Source: Nereocystis luetkeana (Eukaryota > Sar > Phaeophyceae > Laminariales > Laminariaceae). From it: a stretch of 64,000 nucleotides of DNA. Made by a program: the position numbers and the translations under genes. Below, one piece after another: positions 11,567 to 24,624 of this stretch (position 1 is the first letter of the stretch; the number at the start of each line of letters is the position of its first letter). The stretch covers positions 3,428,823-3,492,822 of the forward strand of contig JARUPZ010000026.1 of the NCBI GenBank assembly GCA_031213475.1, in the 5' to 3' direction. The notes under the pieces were generated by a model. That model worked only from the letters and a program-made list of their open reading frames with translations. It was not told where the DNA came from and searched no databases.

Positions 11567-13336
11567 TCACGTGTGATCGCCTGCATCCGAATGGCTTTCC
11601 TTCTTAACGAGCTCATCCGCCGGAAGGGCCTCTTGCTCCCCTTGCTCCTGCTCCTGATCCAGCTCCGGGTCCTGGCCCAACTCCTGCTCGTGCTCCACCT
11701 TTATCTCGCCGAAATCGTCGTGGGTGCCCGTGGCAGCAACGGCCGCAGAGGACGCCCCCGCATCAGAGCTCGCGGTAGTAACATCGGCAATGCGCTTCGA
11801 ATGTGAGCGAAAAGACTGGTCAGACAAGAGAGACCTCTCCGAGCCAGCCGTGTAGGACGCGTGGCGGTATATCATAGGCGCCCTCGACCCTCTACCCCCG
11901 CTCCCACTGCCGACATCGCCACCCGCCCCCACCCCCGCCGCCCCAGCCCCCGCCCCCGCCGCGGCGTTGCTCCCTGGAGGGAGAGCGGGCAAGACGGTCG
12001 AGGTCGAGATCCCCGCCCGCCCAGCGCGCTCCACTTTCAGAGAAGACCGTCGGTCCTCGAGGGGAACCGTGCGGGGCATCGGGCTGGCGCGGTGCCCGAG
12101 GATCATCGCTATCTCCGCTCGCTGGGCCTTGGCGTCACAGCTGAACGCGTACCCTCCCGTGGAGTTCGACACGGTAGAGCTAGGCGTCGGCAGGCATGAC
12201 CCACCGCCGCCGCCGTCGCCAGGCCCGCCTCCAGGCGCTTTGGTGCGAGCGGCAGCACCAGCGGCTGCGGCGGAGGCAGCGGCAGCGGCCGCAGACACCC
12301 GGGTCTCGTTGGACTTCCCGCGGTTGTCGCGGCGGCTGAACCGGCGGCGGTCCGGCGTGGCAGACGTCGCGGCACCCCGGTCGCTGTCGCGCCTGCGGCG
12401 GTCCCCGACGGACAGCGGCGCACCTTCCCCGACCGCCACGAAGAAAGAGGTTTTCGTCATGAGCTTGGCGGCCTCTCGGGGGTCGCGATCGGCGAGATCC
12501 CCGACGCTCAGGAGCATGTCGCTCTTCGTCTGCGGCGCCGGGGGGGACGTACGCCCTCCCGTACGCCCCGGCACGGTAGCAGTAGCGAACGGGTCCCACT
12601 CCTCTTCTTCGTGTTGGTCTTCGTCCTCCATACTGTGCTCTAACGCGCTCTTCCCGGTGCGAAGCCACTGGGCGACCTCCGTCCGACGTCTCCCGCTCAC
12701 ACGCGAAGGGTCGCCACCGTTACCGCCACCGCCACCGCCACCGCCACCTCTACCCCCAGCGTTGTCACCGCCTACGACTGGCCTTGTCAGCGCCGCTTGC
12801 TGTCCCACGGTCTGGTTGAACGCGTGGCTGCCACTGCCGCCACCGCTACCACCGCTGCCGCTCCCGCCGTCGACGCCGGAGGTCGCGCGCCGGATGTGTC
12901 GCGAGAGCGGCAGCGAGGCACCGAAGCCGTTGCGGTAGGGCTGGTCGCGGTTGCCTCGGCGCTCACGCAGCGTTTCGGACAAGGCGCTCACGGTGACGGG
13001 GGCGCCGGCCTGGGCGCCGGGGCGGACAAACGTGGACTGCAGAAGGTGTTCCACCCCTGTGGTGGGGTCGAGGATGGCGGAGCCTTGGTCTTCGCTCGCG
13101 ACGCTTCGGTGGGAGGGCGGGAATGCTTGCGCCGCGGCCGATGGTTGCGGTGTGGAGGTTGCCGTGCGCTGCGTTGGGTGGTGGTGGTGGTGGTTGTGGC
13201 GGCGGCGCACGCCGTGGCTCCTCGCACCTTCGTCATCCCCGTCTTTGCCGTACTGGTCGGTGCCGCTGCCGCCGCCGGTCTGAGCGTGCACACCACCGTG
13301 CAGTCGTTGCGCTGACGAGAGCGTGTTTTCCGCGGC
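11567..13336 (-). CDS. P4-ATPase terminal exon: long low-complexity C-terminal tail
   Basis: 589 codons plus stop. Acceptor CCGCCAG lies after a long C/T-rich tract; first codons AAENTLSS. The only family motif is [18 protein letters not shown] (about residues 385-410), equal to the G.AFS motif of flippase tails that contributes to autoinhibition in characterised members. The rest is Gly, Ser, Ala, His and Asp/Glu-rich: a poly-Gly run (about residue 200), an acidic cluster with EEEEWDPFA (about 240-250), and a Glu/Gln-rich end. The tail is several times longer than in yeast or plant flippases. It is probably disordered and regulatory, which is inference. Confidence 0.88.
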   Translation of the reverse strand, partial: AAENTLSSAQRLHGGVHAQTGGGSGTDQYGKDGDDEGARSHGVRRRHNHHHHHPTQRTATSTPQPSAAAQAFPPSHRSVASEDQGSAILDPTTGVEHLLQSTFVRPGAQAGAPVTVSALSETLRERRGNRDQPYRNGFGASLPLSRHIRRATSGVDGGSGSGGSGGGSGSHAFNQTVGQQAALTRPVVGGDNAGGRGGGGGGGGGNGGDPSRVSGRRRTEVAQWLRTGKSALEHSMEDEDQHEEEEWDPFATATVPGRTGGRTSPPAPQTKSDMLLSVGDLADRDPREAAKLMTKTSFFVAVGEGAPLSVGDRRRRDSDRGAATSATPDRRRFSRRDNRGKSNETRVSAAAAAASAAAAGAAARTKAPGGGPGDGGGGGSCLPTPSSTVSNSTGGYAFSCDAKAQRAEIAMILGHRASPMPRTVPLEDRRSSLKVERAGRAGISTSTVLPALPPGSNAAAGAGAGAAGVGAGGDVGSGSGGRGSRAPMIYRHASYTAGSERSLLSDQSFRSHSKRIADVTTASSDAGASSAAVAATGTHDDFGEIKVEHEQELGQDPELDQEQEQGEQEALPADELVKKESHSDAGDHT

Positions 13337-16300
13337 CTGGCGGTTGTATACGCCACCACACGAGTGGCGGAGAGAGAGGGGGGGAGCGAGGGGGCGGGGG
13401 GTGTTGCGATGTGTTTTCGTTTTGAAGAACACAGTTCTTTCTGAACCTTGTGATAGAAACACATTTACAAAAAAAAAGGAAAACTGAATGTTGTATGCGT
13501 CACTTTTTACGGAAATGAATGTATAGATCGTTGCTGAATAAATATGTCATTGCATACATACGAGCGGTACGCACGCACGCTTCTCCAGGAGTCTTTGTGA
13601 GAGGATAAATATTCTCACTTGTATACGCACAGTATTATATTTGTTCGTTGTGGGAGACGCGTAGATCAAGAAACGCACGGGACATCGGCATATATCGTCG
13701 TTTAAATCCGATGCGAGTCGACGTGGAAACAAAGGGCTGCTGTCTTCTAGCGACTCAAAGGCGAGGCACCACCCGTAGTGGGAGGATGAGGAGGAGGAGG
13801 GACAAGAGTTTGCTCTGTGACCCTGGATCTAAGTTACGGCGAGGAGGGAGAGAGAAAAAAAGGTCGAAGACACTAAATGGGATGAAAAAAGAGAAACAAA
13901 ATGTATCATATTACCCATGCTACCCATACCCCCCCCCCCCCCCCCTCCCCCGCGCCCCCCCACGTACTGCTGTTCGTTGTACATATATATAAAAGGGATG
14001 GAAGGAAGCATTCATTGTTGTTGACGGTACGAGACGATCGTGTGTCAGGGTGCCGTCCCTGTGCAGTTTTAGTCGCATACAAGTGTACGGCGAAGGTATG
14101 AACCAGGTGCTGCGTACCAGCCCGGTCGAGAAAGCAAGGACCGTTCGGTCTTCCTGTTCATGTAGGAACGCCCGCAACACTAAGCTTTCTGAGTTGAACT
14201 TGTAGAAAGACCCCATCAACACGCTGGGTCTATACCTCTGACGACTTCTGTTTTCGAGCGATATGAAAGCGTAGAGGGAAGTGTAATGCTTATATAAAGA
14301 CACCCCAGCGAGGGCGATACACGGGCGTTTCGGTATCTGCCGCGCGCTACCGTATGTTTCCTGAGTTGGGCCAGGAGCAGAAAGCACGCACCGACACGGG
14401 GGTATATCTCTTTCCTAGTTTCGTTTTGGAGCTGTTGTAACAACCTAGAGGGAAGTCTAAACAGTGGGGTTCTTGGTGTAATGCTACTGCTCCTGTACCG
14501 GCATGAGGTGCCACCCTTTTCAAAGCCTCTTCACGCGTACCAATCTGCCCCAAAATATGAGAACCTCTCGTAGGTTCATATTTATTCTAGGCGGTAACAA
14601 AATTCGAAGAATTGACGACGACCGCTTGTACACTAACACGTGACCCACACGGTCCTATAGCAGTTAGTATGTTGTAAGGCAGTGCAAGACGGGTCTTGTA
14701 GCTAAGGGGCAGAAGGTATAATCTCCTGGTTTCTTCCTACACTGGTCGCTCAGAAAGGCGCAGACATATGTCACTACGAAACCCTTTCACGTATGTTCCG
14801 TGCTACTTAACGAACACATTTCACTATTAAAACTCGCACGTTACCGCTCCGACCGTACACATAGCCACCGTTTGATGTTGACCCCAGAACCCGGATGGGG
14901 GATACATTGCCAGTCAGAGCGGCATACGCTAAGTCTCTCGACGACGTTTATCGATTCGTGATTCGACGTATAGCAGTGTGACGTGGCGGTACCCAGGGGC
15001 CACACCTCGAGGTCATCGACCGCTCCACCACCACCGCCGCCGGCTGCATCCACCGCCCCCCCTCCCGCTGCCCCCGCCATCTTCCTGTCGTCACTGGCGG
15101 AGGCTTTCCGGCCCCCGCCCCCGAATTCCTCCTTGCCGCTCCCCGTCCTCACCCCGCTCTTGTCAGATTCCAGGACCAAGTGGTGTAGCCGGGGGCGCCA
15201 CCATCGGTGGTGAAACTTGAAGACCCAATCCCTGTCCGGTAACCCACGTACGATCGGGACCATGAGCTTTTGTTGACCGGGCAATCATGTACAAGTAGTC
15301 TCGGCTGCAGCAATGGTTCTCTCAATACTGCCGGTAAGCGCCAGCCGAAAAAGACCGGCACTATGTGCGTGTGTTCTTTACATTCAACAGTTATTTCTAC
15401 CCGTCGACATCCCGCACAACCAGTGTCCGTGCCGAACCTTTCAGTCCTAGAGAGATACAAGTTATGTGGTTACAACACTACGCCACAGAGATGCTACGTT
15501 GCCATGTATGAAGCAAGCACAGTAGACGATGCAGCGCCATGTATAGCGGCAACCGGCACTATATACTCCGCACGCTGCCACGCGGGGTTAATTCCCTCTA
15601 TGCCTTGCGATTTTTTGCTGGCATTATAGCGGGCAGCGGGCGCTACCGACGCTATAAAGAGGCCACGGCTGCCGTACTCGAAGTGTGTCGGAGGCACGCT
15701 ATAGAGGGCACCTTACCACACAAAACGGTCCGCGCCTCGGGGCACATCATGAGATGTAGGCTGTGCAGGGTCTGCAATCATGTAGTTCCAACTTTAATGG
15801 AGGCACGCTAGAGGGTGCCTTTACCTCACGGAAGGGTCGACACCTCACACGTATTTTTATATATCTATCTACAGATAGATCATCTACAGATCATCTGCGT
15901 TTTCACCCGCCGTTGTGGGAGGCTGTGCGGGATCTACATAGTCACAGTCCGGAAACATGCGCTACAGTAGATCGATCATGCGAGTGATGCGCGACTCCGG
16001 CAACATTAATGAGCTAAACCGCACGAGTTCGGGAGCGCTGGACATATGTGCCTTGAAAACATCCAGATCATGAATATCGGGAGTGGGTTTTGCTTGATAA
16101 ACCTAGATCTCGATGAAGATCGGGAGTAGGTCTTCCTTGAAAATGTCTAGATCATGGCGATCGGGAGTAGATCTGCCTTGAAATATCTAAATCATGAACT
16201 TGGAACTGGTGATCCGCACGAGTTGTCGACGGGTTGAAATCCAACGGACGGGTACTAGTCACCTTCCCGAGACGACGGCCAGACACCAGATCATGACCGC

Positions 16301-19300
16301 CCAGTACGGGCGGCTCTGAAGCAGGGCGTTCAGCACCCCGCGGTAGTCCCAGTTGATTAGCACCCAGACGTTGACCTGCGTGTGCAAGATGCGAGAGAGC
16401 GGTGAAAAAAGTGAGACACAACAGCGCGCACCAACGTAGGGGTTACATTGATGTTTTGCTTCGTAACAGCAGAGCTAACCGTAAGAGCACAGTAGGCACA
16501 GACAGCGCCAAGGTGGGGGGTGACTGATGATTTTCTTCGCAACAGCGGGGCGAAACCGAACGATGAAGTGAACAGACACAGCACACCAAGGTAGAGGTGA
16601 TCTTTGTGCGTTTCAAAGACATGAAGGGAACCGCCAATCTCGAGAGGAAGGGTCAGGTTGCTTGTGGTATCAATCAAATCAAAAACAGCTCTGGCGTAGC
16701 GTAGCGTAACGAAGAGAGATTTCGCGCACAAACGTTTTGCCCCGTGTTGAGGACTCGAAATTGCTATGGCTCTTTGAACAACATTATCAAAACGGCACAA
16801 CATGGGACATATCTAGATGATATGGATGATCTAGTTGATCTAGGTGGGATAGATCGTGACCTGGGCGATGTGTGCCCCTCTGGGCGCATGTATAAGGGCC
16901 GCTTAGTCTTTACATTGATGTCTGAACGGTGCGTTGTTGGCGTGGCGCCTTATTGCGGTGGCGCCTTACTGGGGTGGTGTCCTATTTGTTTAGCTCCTCT
17001 CTCTTCACGTGAGGAGGAGCTTCAATATCTCACCTAAAAAAAACTTTTCGCGAAGTTTTCATTCCGCAACCTGTGACCAACTTTTGTTTTCGCGACATAT
17101 ATAGCCCTATACAACAAATACACGACGAGAAAGGTACCAAACCAGTCCCGGTAATTGCTTCACACCAGGAACTGAACTGTGGGATGAGCCACTTCCGTGC
17201 ACACGTTTTTTGGACGGGGTGGGGCCTGCGCGATACGGCTCTCGCTTTGCACAACCTCGGGTAAACGGTGAAACACAGGCTCCAGAGATGACCTACACTG
17301 ATAGGACGCGATCTCGAGATTGTGATCTGTTCGAGACGGATCTCTTGCACATCATCTCGTCGACCGGAAAGTAGAAGATCTGGATGATCTGCGGTAGATC
17401 GTTATTGAGAGAGTGAACTGTACGAGATAGCTCGTGCACAGCGTCTCGCAATACAGCAGCTACGGGATATTTACTTCATACTTACGGTATATATATATGC
17501 TTCGAGTGGATTCTACCTATATTTTTGGTCCCTACATAGATGATCTGTACGAGACAGCTCGTGCACAACGTCTCGCTCAATGGAAAATACAGGATCTGGA
17601 TGAATCTAGAAATCGTCTTTTATAAGGCAGGAGCTGTACGGTGGCCTTCGATGTGAAAGTAAGGTTCGGTGCCTCAAAACCCCTGCGGCAAACCCTGAGA
17701 GGCCTCGAAGGTTCTCTCGCACTCACCACGTCTCGCTCAACGGCAAATACAGGATCTAGATGAATCTAGAAATCGTGTTTTATAAGGCGTGAGCTGTCCG
17801 ATGGCCGACGTTGTGAAAGTAAGGTTCGGTGCCGCAAATCCCGGCAGTGAACCCTGGCAGGCTTCGAAGGCTCCCCCGCACTCACCACGAAGGAGGAGAG
17901 GAAGAACGCAAGGACCGAACCAACAAGGACCAGCACGTGCACACGAGTCCACCTGTACTGTACCCAGAACATCTGCGCGTGTGGTACACCGGGAGGGGGT
18001 GGGAGGTGGGTACTCGATATCATGCATGGCCGCAGTCGTATGACCATAGACCCCCAACTCGCATCCCTACAATGCCGGGACGGAGCACGTCGGGCTTTCA
18101 CCGACCAGGCAGACATTGCTTGCGTCAAGCGCGAAGCGAAACGTGAGGTGTTGGGCGAGTCGCATGAAGGGTGAGCTTCATCCTACCAAGAACGGATTTT
18201 TCGGCGGATTTTCTTGTAAATGGATGACAGCGTCAATGGCTATTGATCTATTTTCTGCCATGGTCACTTCCAGAGGCCGCAATGGGTTTACTGTAGTAGT
18301 ACTACCTCGTGGGTGCCTTGCCATAGGCACACCACTTGATACGATCATCCCCCTTGGGCGGAGTTCATCTTCTTCCCGCACAAAAATGATCTAACTCGAC
18401 CGCCAACCGTGGTGACCGCCAAAAAAAAAAAGCAAAAACGGTACCCTGGTGGTCTAACTCACGAAGTGTGGGCGTGTTGTACAGCGTCGTCGCCTACCGA
18501 CGCCAACCCAACCTACATATACATATAATATATATATATATATATACCAGGTATATAATGTAGACGGGGGGGGGCGTACTCATTTCTTGCTCGCCTTGGT
18601 CATTTAACCATTGCCCACGCACCCCTTCCGAGACGGAGCACCGTTCCTACTCCTGATAGATATGTCTTCAGGGGGAGGGGTGTGTGTGTACTCGATAGGA
18701 GAGATGTACTCGATCTCATGCATGGCCGTAGTCGTATGACCATAGACCCTCGCATCCCTGTAATGCCGGGACGGAGCATGTCGGGTTTTCACCGAACAGG
18801 AAGATATTGCTTGCGCCAAGCGCGAAGCGCCGTCTTCAGGGGGGGAGGGGGGGGGGGGGGGGGGGGGGAACCCATAACGGCGACGCCAGAGAATGAGTCG
18901 CCTCACACGTGGGAAGGCGTCAGACAGCTATCACGATGGAGATGACCGTCTGTCTGTAGATCGCAACCGGCCGCTACGGGAGGTAGCGCTAGGTGTTGAT
19001 ATACTGCTACAGATCCGACCCAGAGGAAACAGTATCCTAGTACGGCTCCCACACTAAAACCACTATTACGGGGGACCCTAGTAAATAGGACCTATGGCGC
19101 ACACTGAAAACTACATATTTCCCTATTTTTTACTGGCAATATGTGGCCCTATTTACTATGGTCCCCCGTAATATTGACAGATCATACCAGACCAGGAATG
19201 CATCTTCCCTCAACGATGGGAAACATTTGATCTGTGCGAGCGAGCTCTGACAGGCGTCAACCACCAACCCACCTTGAAGGAAACCTGGAGCACGACCAGC

Positions 19301-21916
19301 GCAAACGTCGTGCTCCCGTAATCGAAGGTCGACGTGACCACGCCCTCTCTGTTCTCGTCTCCGCTAAGGAGGAGCAGGGGGGCAAACGTGAGGAAGGCGC
19401 TCTCGAGAAGAGCCTGCAGCAGCGTCGACAAGGTTTTTGTTTGCACGGTCCAGAGAAAAAAACAACGTGGGGCAATCCCTTGAGCCTACTGTATGAGTTG
19501 GCTAACGAAAAAGGCACCGATTGGTTATTGTCACGGGGGTCCATAGTTGATAGGACCTATGGTACACACAAACACCTATATATTTACCTATTTTTACTAA
19601 CAATGTTTGGTCCTATTTAACGTGGTCCCCCGTAATAGTAAGAACCGGTCATACAGCTCGGGCCGTTGTTGTCAAACATCCCCCCCTCCCCCCCCGGATT
19701 GGTCTCTTTTTTCTTTTCCAAGAAAAAAAAAAAAACAGCAAGTACATGCGCATCTCCAAAATATGGGGAAATTTCGCAGAGAACAAACTATTTCAGTAGC
19801 GCGCTTCCGAGTAGCATTCCAATATTCGAAAGATAAGATGGTAAATATCGAAATATAAAAATGCGCGAAAAAACACTCCTTATGGAGATTTAGGACAAAA
19901 TCAAAACCTTCGATACAAAACTGGTCTCACAACAGCAGTTCCGTGTTGTATCTCATCGGCGCGCTTGTGGCCCGACGCTGACGCAGTGCAAGGTTGGACA
20001 AAAGAAAATATGAGACATGCATCCTTCGGTCGAAATCTGGCGGTCGTTGCTTTCGATTTTGGGACATAAGCACACGTCAGATACATCATCTACAGACATA
20101 TCAACCTACATAGATAGAGTAAAATCTACAGATATATCTACAGATAGATTATCTACAGATGTATCGCCTATATAGATCGCCCACAGACAGATCCTCTCTA
20201 CAAACAATTAATCTACATATAGATCATCACGTGGATCCTAGCCCGCCGCTATGATAGGTTGTGCAGGATCTTTGTCAAGCACACATCCCACTTACAGCAG
20301 GAAACCCGCCCTGTTATGGATCGTGTAGGTTATACGGCTCCCACCGGGGAACATGAGCTTTTAATAGACCATCGCAGATCAGGAATTTGGCTTCCCTTAA
20401 CAAATCTCGACCATTATGTCAGTGGGGAAAAAATCGTTTATCCATCCGAGGTGGGGATCATTGAGACTGCGGGATATCACTGCATCGGCGCGGTCGCTAC
20501 AGAGTGCAGGTGAACAGACCCGTACTTTGGTTTTCGCTTTTACGAACCACGTTAAGATGGCCTTGTTGTACTGGCTTCCTGTTTTTCTTCCGAACTTTTC
20601 TTATGAATTTAGTAAATTTCATCTATTACGGGGGACCATAGTAAATAGGACCAGAAATTGTTAGTGAAAAAAACAACATATAAAGGGTTTTCGGTGTGCC
20701 GTAGGTCCTATTTACTACGGTCCCCCGTAATATTAATATGCCTATCCTGATGTTCGCGGTTCTCCATCGCCAGTGCTATTACTCGTTTGGAGAGGCGGTC
20801 GCCTGTGGTACTATTAATACTCGTTTGGAGAGGCGATTTGCTTCAAAGTGAGGTACTTGCTTCTTATTTTGCGGTACCAGGCGACACTTGACACCGTGCT
20901 GGCCTCGAAAAGCCGGACAATCGTCCTTCACTCGGAATCTGGAAGTCGTTGCAAAGTTCATACTGTTTATTTTGACTACGAGTTTTGAGTGGCAGCCCGT
21001 TTCAAAGAAGAGCTGCATTTATATGGGTCTGTTGTTCCCGTATCACCCAACAACAGCTGACATCACGCAATCAGTCAAACGCACCCAACCACCCAGCCTG
21101 CCCAGTGATCAAACTACAGCAACAGCAACATCAACATCGAATAGTAGCTTCTACTTGTAGACCAACTCGCCTGAAGCATCCAAGACCAGAAGATCTTCGG
21201 CCTCATGCAGCCATCCTTGATGCCGTATGCGTACAGCTGCGGGTACCTGAGAAAAAAAACAAGTCAAAGGCGTGCGCCGCAAGCAGGTTTTTTTCCTCCC
21301 GAACGCGCTGTTGTTATGTTATAGCCTGGGGTTCAAGTGTTTCCGAACGTGTTGTTGCCGTTGTTCTGCCCTGGCGAACACTAAAAGGGCTTGCCGTACA
21401 GGCGTTCGTCAAGCGAGATCAAGAGGTTTTCCAGGTAGGGGTTACGCTGCTGGGGGGGGGGGGGGGGGCTGGCAGGTTGGTCGAAAGTGTTGAAGACAAT
21501 AATAAATTTCCGGCACGGTTCACCAATTGCCGCCTGAATGTATAGCACCAACAGAATGTCTCCGTTGCATGGCTCCGCGTGCGGTACCGGAGCTTATAGG
21601 GACCGATGCGAGTTTAGAGGGTGAGCAAGCAGACGCTGGATTTATATGCCCGGTAAGGCCCACCAACCGTCACCTCGTGTTAGCATGAAGAGGCGGGGCT
21701 TGATTGCATGGGTGGGTTCGTGCGCGGCACCAGCGACGCGAGTCGTAAAGGGCGGGCAACCAGACGCTGCGCACGGCGTGGGGGCAGGCGCTGGATTTAT
21801 CTGCATTGTTCTCAATACGTGCTTTATACGTATCTGCCACCAGGTAGCACGATTAAGGCAACATTTCCTGAATTCGAACGAACAAAAATCATTCTGGGGC
21901 CGCCTGGTTGCTCGCA

Positions 21917-21962
<46 letters not shown>

Positions 21963-24593
21963 ACAATTGGCTTAAATAAGGACAGCTCCTAGCTTGGGGG
22001 GTTGAGATTCGGCAAAGAGCAACGCGGGAAAAGATGTCGGTTTGTGGTGAGGTTAAGCTTTTTATTTGTAACAATCAGTCCACCGTAGATGATTGAAAAT
22101 CAACAAAATAAAGGCCGAAGAAGAGCGCTCGCTTCTCCCATTCGGCTTCGACTAGGACTACAAGTAGCTTGGGGAGTCGAGGTTCAGCAAAGAGAACAAT
22201 ACAACAAATAGGTGGAAGCGTGGTGATGCCCACCGGAGAGGATTGAAAAAGCCAAAACGAAAAGCGGTCGAAGAAGAGCCGACTGTAGTTGCTCGGCTGT
22301 GCGTACCGTGCTTTTCTTTACGTCTAGGACGAGGCCGCATGTTCACAAACACACACACCGCTCATTCCCGTGTGCCCGATCAACACCTAAAGACGAACCT
22401 GAACACGCAATGTTGGACAGGTTTGAGTATTCGGGGCACACGAGGGGTGTAGGCCGAAGTCTTTCACAGAGCTTCAAAATCTCATGAGTTGGCGTAGCAC
22501 CGTATGATATACAAAGAGAGAACATTCGACCCGATCAAATATGTCACGGCCTACTACGTAGGTGAACGGAAAATGTGCAAAACACGAAACATATCGCAGC
22601 GATACTGAGTAAATTATCATCCGTTGAGCCCCCCCCCCACCCCCCCCCGCCCGTTAGGCTGAAATAGTATTAGTCAAAATGTGCTATTACGGGGGATCAT
22701 AGTAAACAGGACCTACGGTAAACACAAAAACCTACCAGGCATATGTTTCCCTATTTAGTCTAACAATATTTGGCCCTATTTACTATGGTCCCCTGTAATA
22801 CAGTATTCCTGTCGTAGAAAAGAACATCTTTTGCGCTCTTTTTCGCGCGTTTTGAAATTGAACCACAAAAGAAAAGCATAAAATCGGTCTTTAAAAGCGG
22901 TACATGAAAAAGTTTTTGCATTCGACTCGGCCGAAGAATTAACGGCGAGTGCATGCACCGGTATGTTTCAGAGTCGGCGGGTAGAGTGAGGTTCAGGGCG
23001 GCCCTCGCTAACGGCCCAAACCCTGGAAATCAAAGCCGAAGCACCCACCCCGTCCGACTAAAATGCTTTGGTGAAGACGAGGGCAACCGTATCCCTCTCG
23101 TGGAAAGCGTCTTTCGGGGAAATATATTACCGCGATATATATATATATATATACCTGGTATCATATATATATATATATACCATGGTATATATACCGGCAT
23201 GTTTCAGAGTCTGCTGTTATAGTGAGGCGCAGAACCGCCCTCGCTAAAACGGCCCAAACCCTGAAGTCAGAATCGAGGCGCCCTCCCTCCCCCCCCCCCA
23301 CCCCCCCCTCTCCTTAGCCGCAGCCCGGGTCCAACGCGCGCGCGTTACCTGAGGCAAGTCTCCGCAGAAATGTCTCGGTCGTATATGCCGTACAGCAGGA
23401 TGGGCAGGGCCGTGTAGACCACCGCGTACAGGTTCGTCGTCACGTAGTCGTAGAAAAGCGTACCGCTATTGAACAGTTCCGGGCAATTCCGCGAAGAGGT
23501 CGTGGCAGTGTTTCGGCCAAATGCACGGTGTGTTTTACAAACGCGGGAGGGGCATTGGGGAACGGGGTGGGGGCCGGCGGGGTGGGGGTGGGAGAGGGGG
23601 GGGGGGGGGAGAGAGGTGCCATTATTCTTCAGATTAGCAGTTGTTTTTTCGGGTGTTCGGTTCGGATTATGTTTTTTTTCCGCAATGTTTCAACCCCTCC
23701 ACACGTACACACACGAACCGCACTCAAGTTTTGTCGCAGTTCGGGCCGCTTACGCTCAGTCGCCGTCTGTGCGCCTCGCTCGGAAAGCGGTTACCGGCTA
23801 TCTGTGACATCCGACCACCAGTGTGTTCTGCGGCGTTAACAGCACCACTTCGATCCCCAGTACACTGCCATTATGCCCGAAAATATACAGTACATTCGCA
23901 TTTTCGGGATGGCAGGTGATAGTGGCCAAGCAGCGCCAGGCATCTCACGGGAGCGTTGAACTCTCAGCTATACGAACTAATGCCCGTCAGATTTTACAGT
24001 TGTGATACCGTTGTACACCGAATCGAAGAGGAAAAACAGAAAAAAATCGTCCAGGCCTGACTTCACATGTACATAGAATGGGGTGCGTTCAACAGCAACA
24101 GCAATGAGTCTCGAAACTTGACGTCGCCCTGTCAAAAATATTCACAGCCTTGTCTTACGTTTCGCTCTTTTTATTTTGAAGATAGGAGTTCATGCACTGC
24201 ATGCATGTATGCGGGGTATGTCAAGGCAGGGGTACCCAGGTGTAAACGAGAGACAAACATATAGAGCCCCTCTCGCCACACCGTGCCGGACTTAAGACAG
24301 GCACTGCCGTATTTTTATACGAACGTGGCGAGTTGGGGTGCTTGTCAGAAATAAAAACCAAGAAACGAGTTATTTTTTCCGGTTCTGTTTCACTTGGTTT
24401 TGGTTAGTGTATGTAGTATGCACCCGCTGTCTGGGACTATTACGGGGGGCCATAGTTAATTGGACCTATGGTATACGTAAAAACCTATATATTTAAACAT
24501 TTTTACTAACAATATTTGGTCCTATTAACTATGGTCCCCCGTAATGAAAAAACAACGGTGGTGGGATGCCTGCTGTGTGTGTATGTGTGTGTG

Positions 24594-24624
<31 letters not shown>

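Larger units (their letters stand above)
16376..19272 (-). other. Flippase intron (2.9 kb)
   Basis: Contains a tandem duplication of about 160 bp (17568-17890), family H sequence (about 17290-17590), family E copies (17990-18575 and 18675-18845), a family F fragment (about 18578-18660), a TA run near 18520-18560 and a family A MITE (19064-19173). Confidence 0.75.
19414..21170 (-). other. Flippase GC-AG intron (1.76 kb)
   Basis: Begins GCGAGT on the coding strand and ends GCTGCAG. Two family A MITEs (19528-19636, 20624-20733) and an ATC-rich array at about 20080-20235 are inside. Confidence 0.8.
21247..23348 (-). other. Flippase intron (2.1 kb)
   Basis: Holds a (CT)n run at about 21920-21960, a pair of related GGGGAGTYGAG-type segments (about 21995 and 22170), a family A MITE (22685-22800) and a TA-rich palindrome (about 23130-23195). 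No extra exon recognised. Confidence 0.75.

Noticed and set aside
11967..12938. 323-codon + strand frame opposite the flippase tail
   Set aside because: GC-rich antisense shadow of the terminal exon. The - frame contains the family motif GGYAFS.
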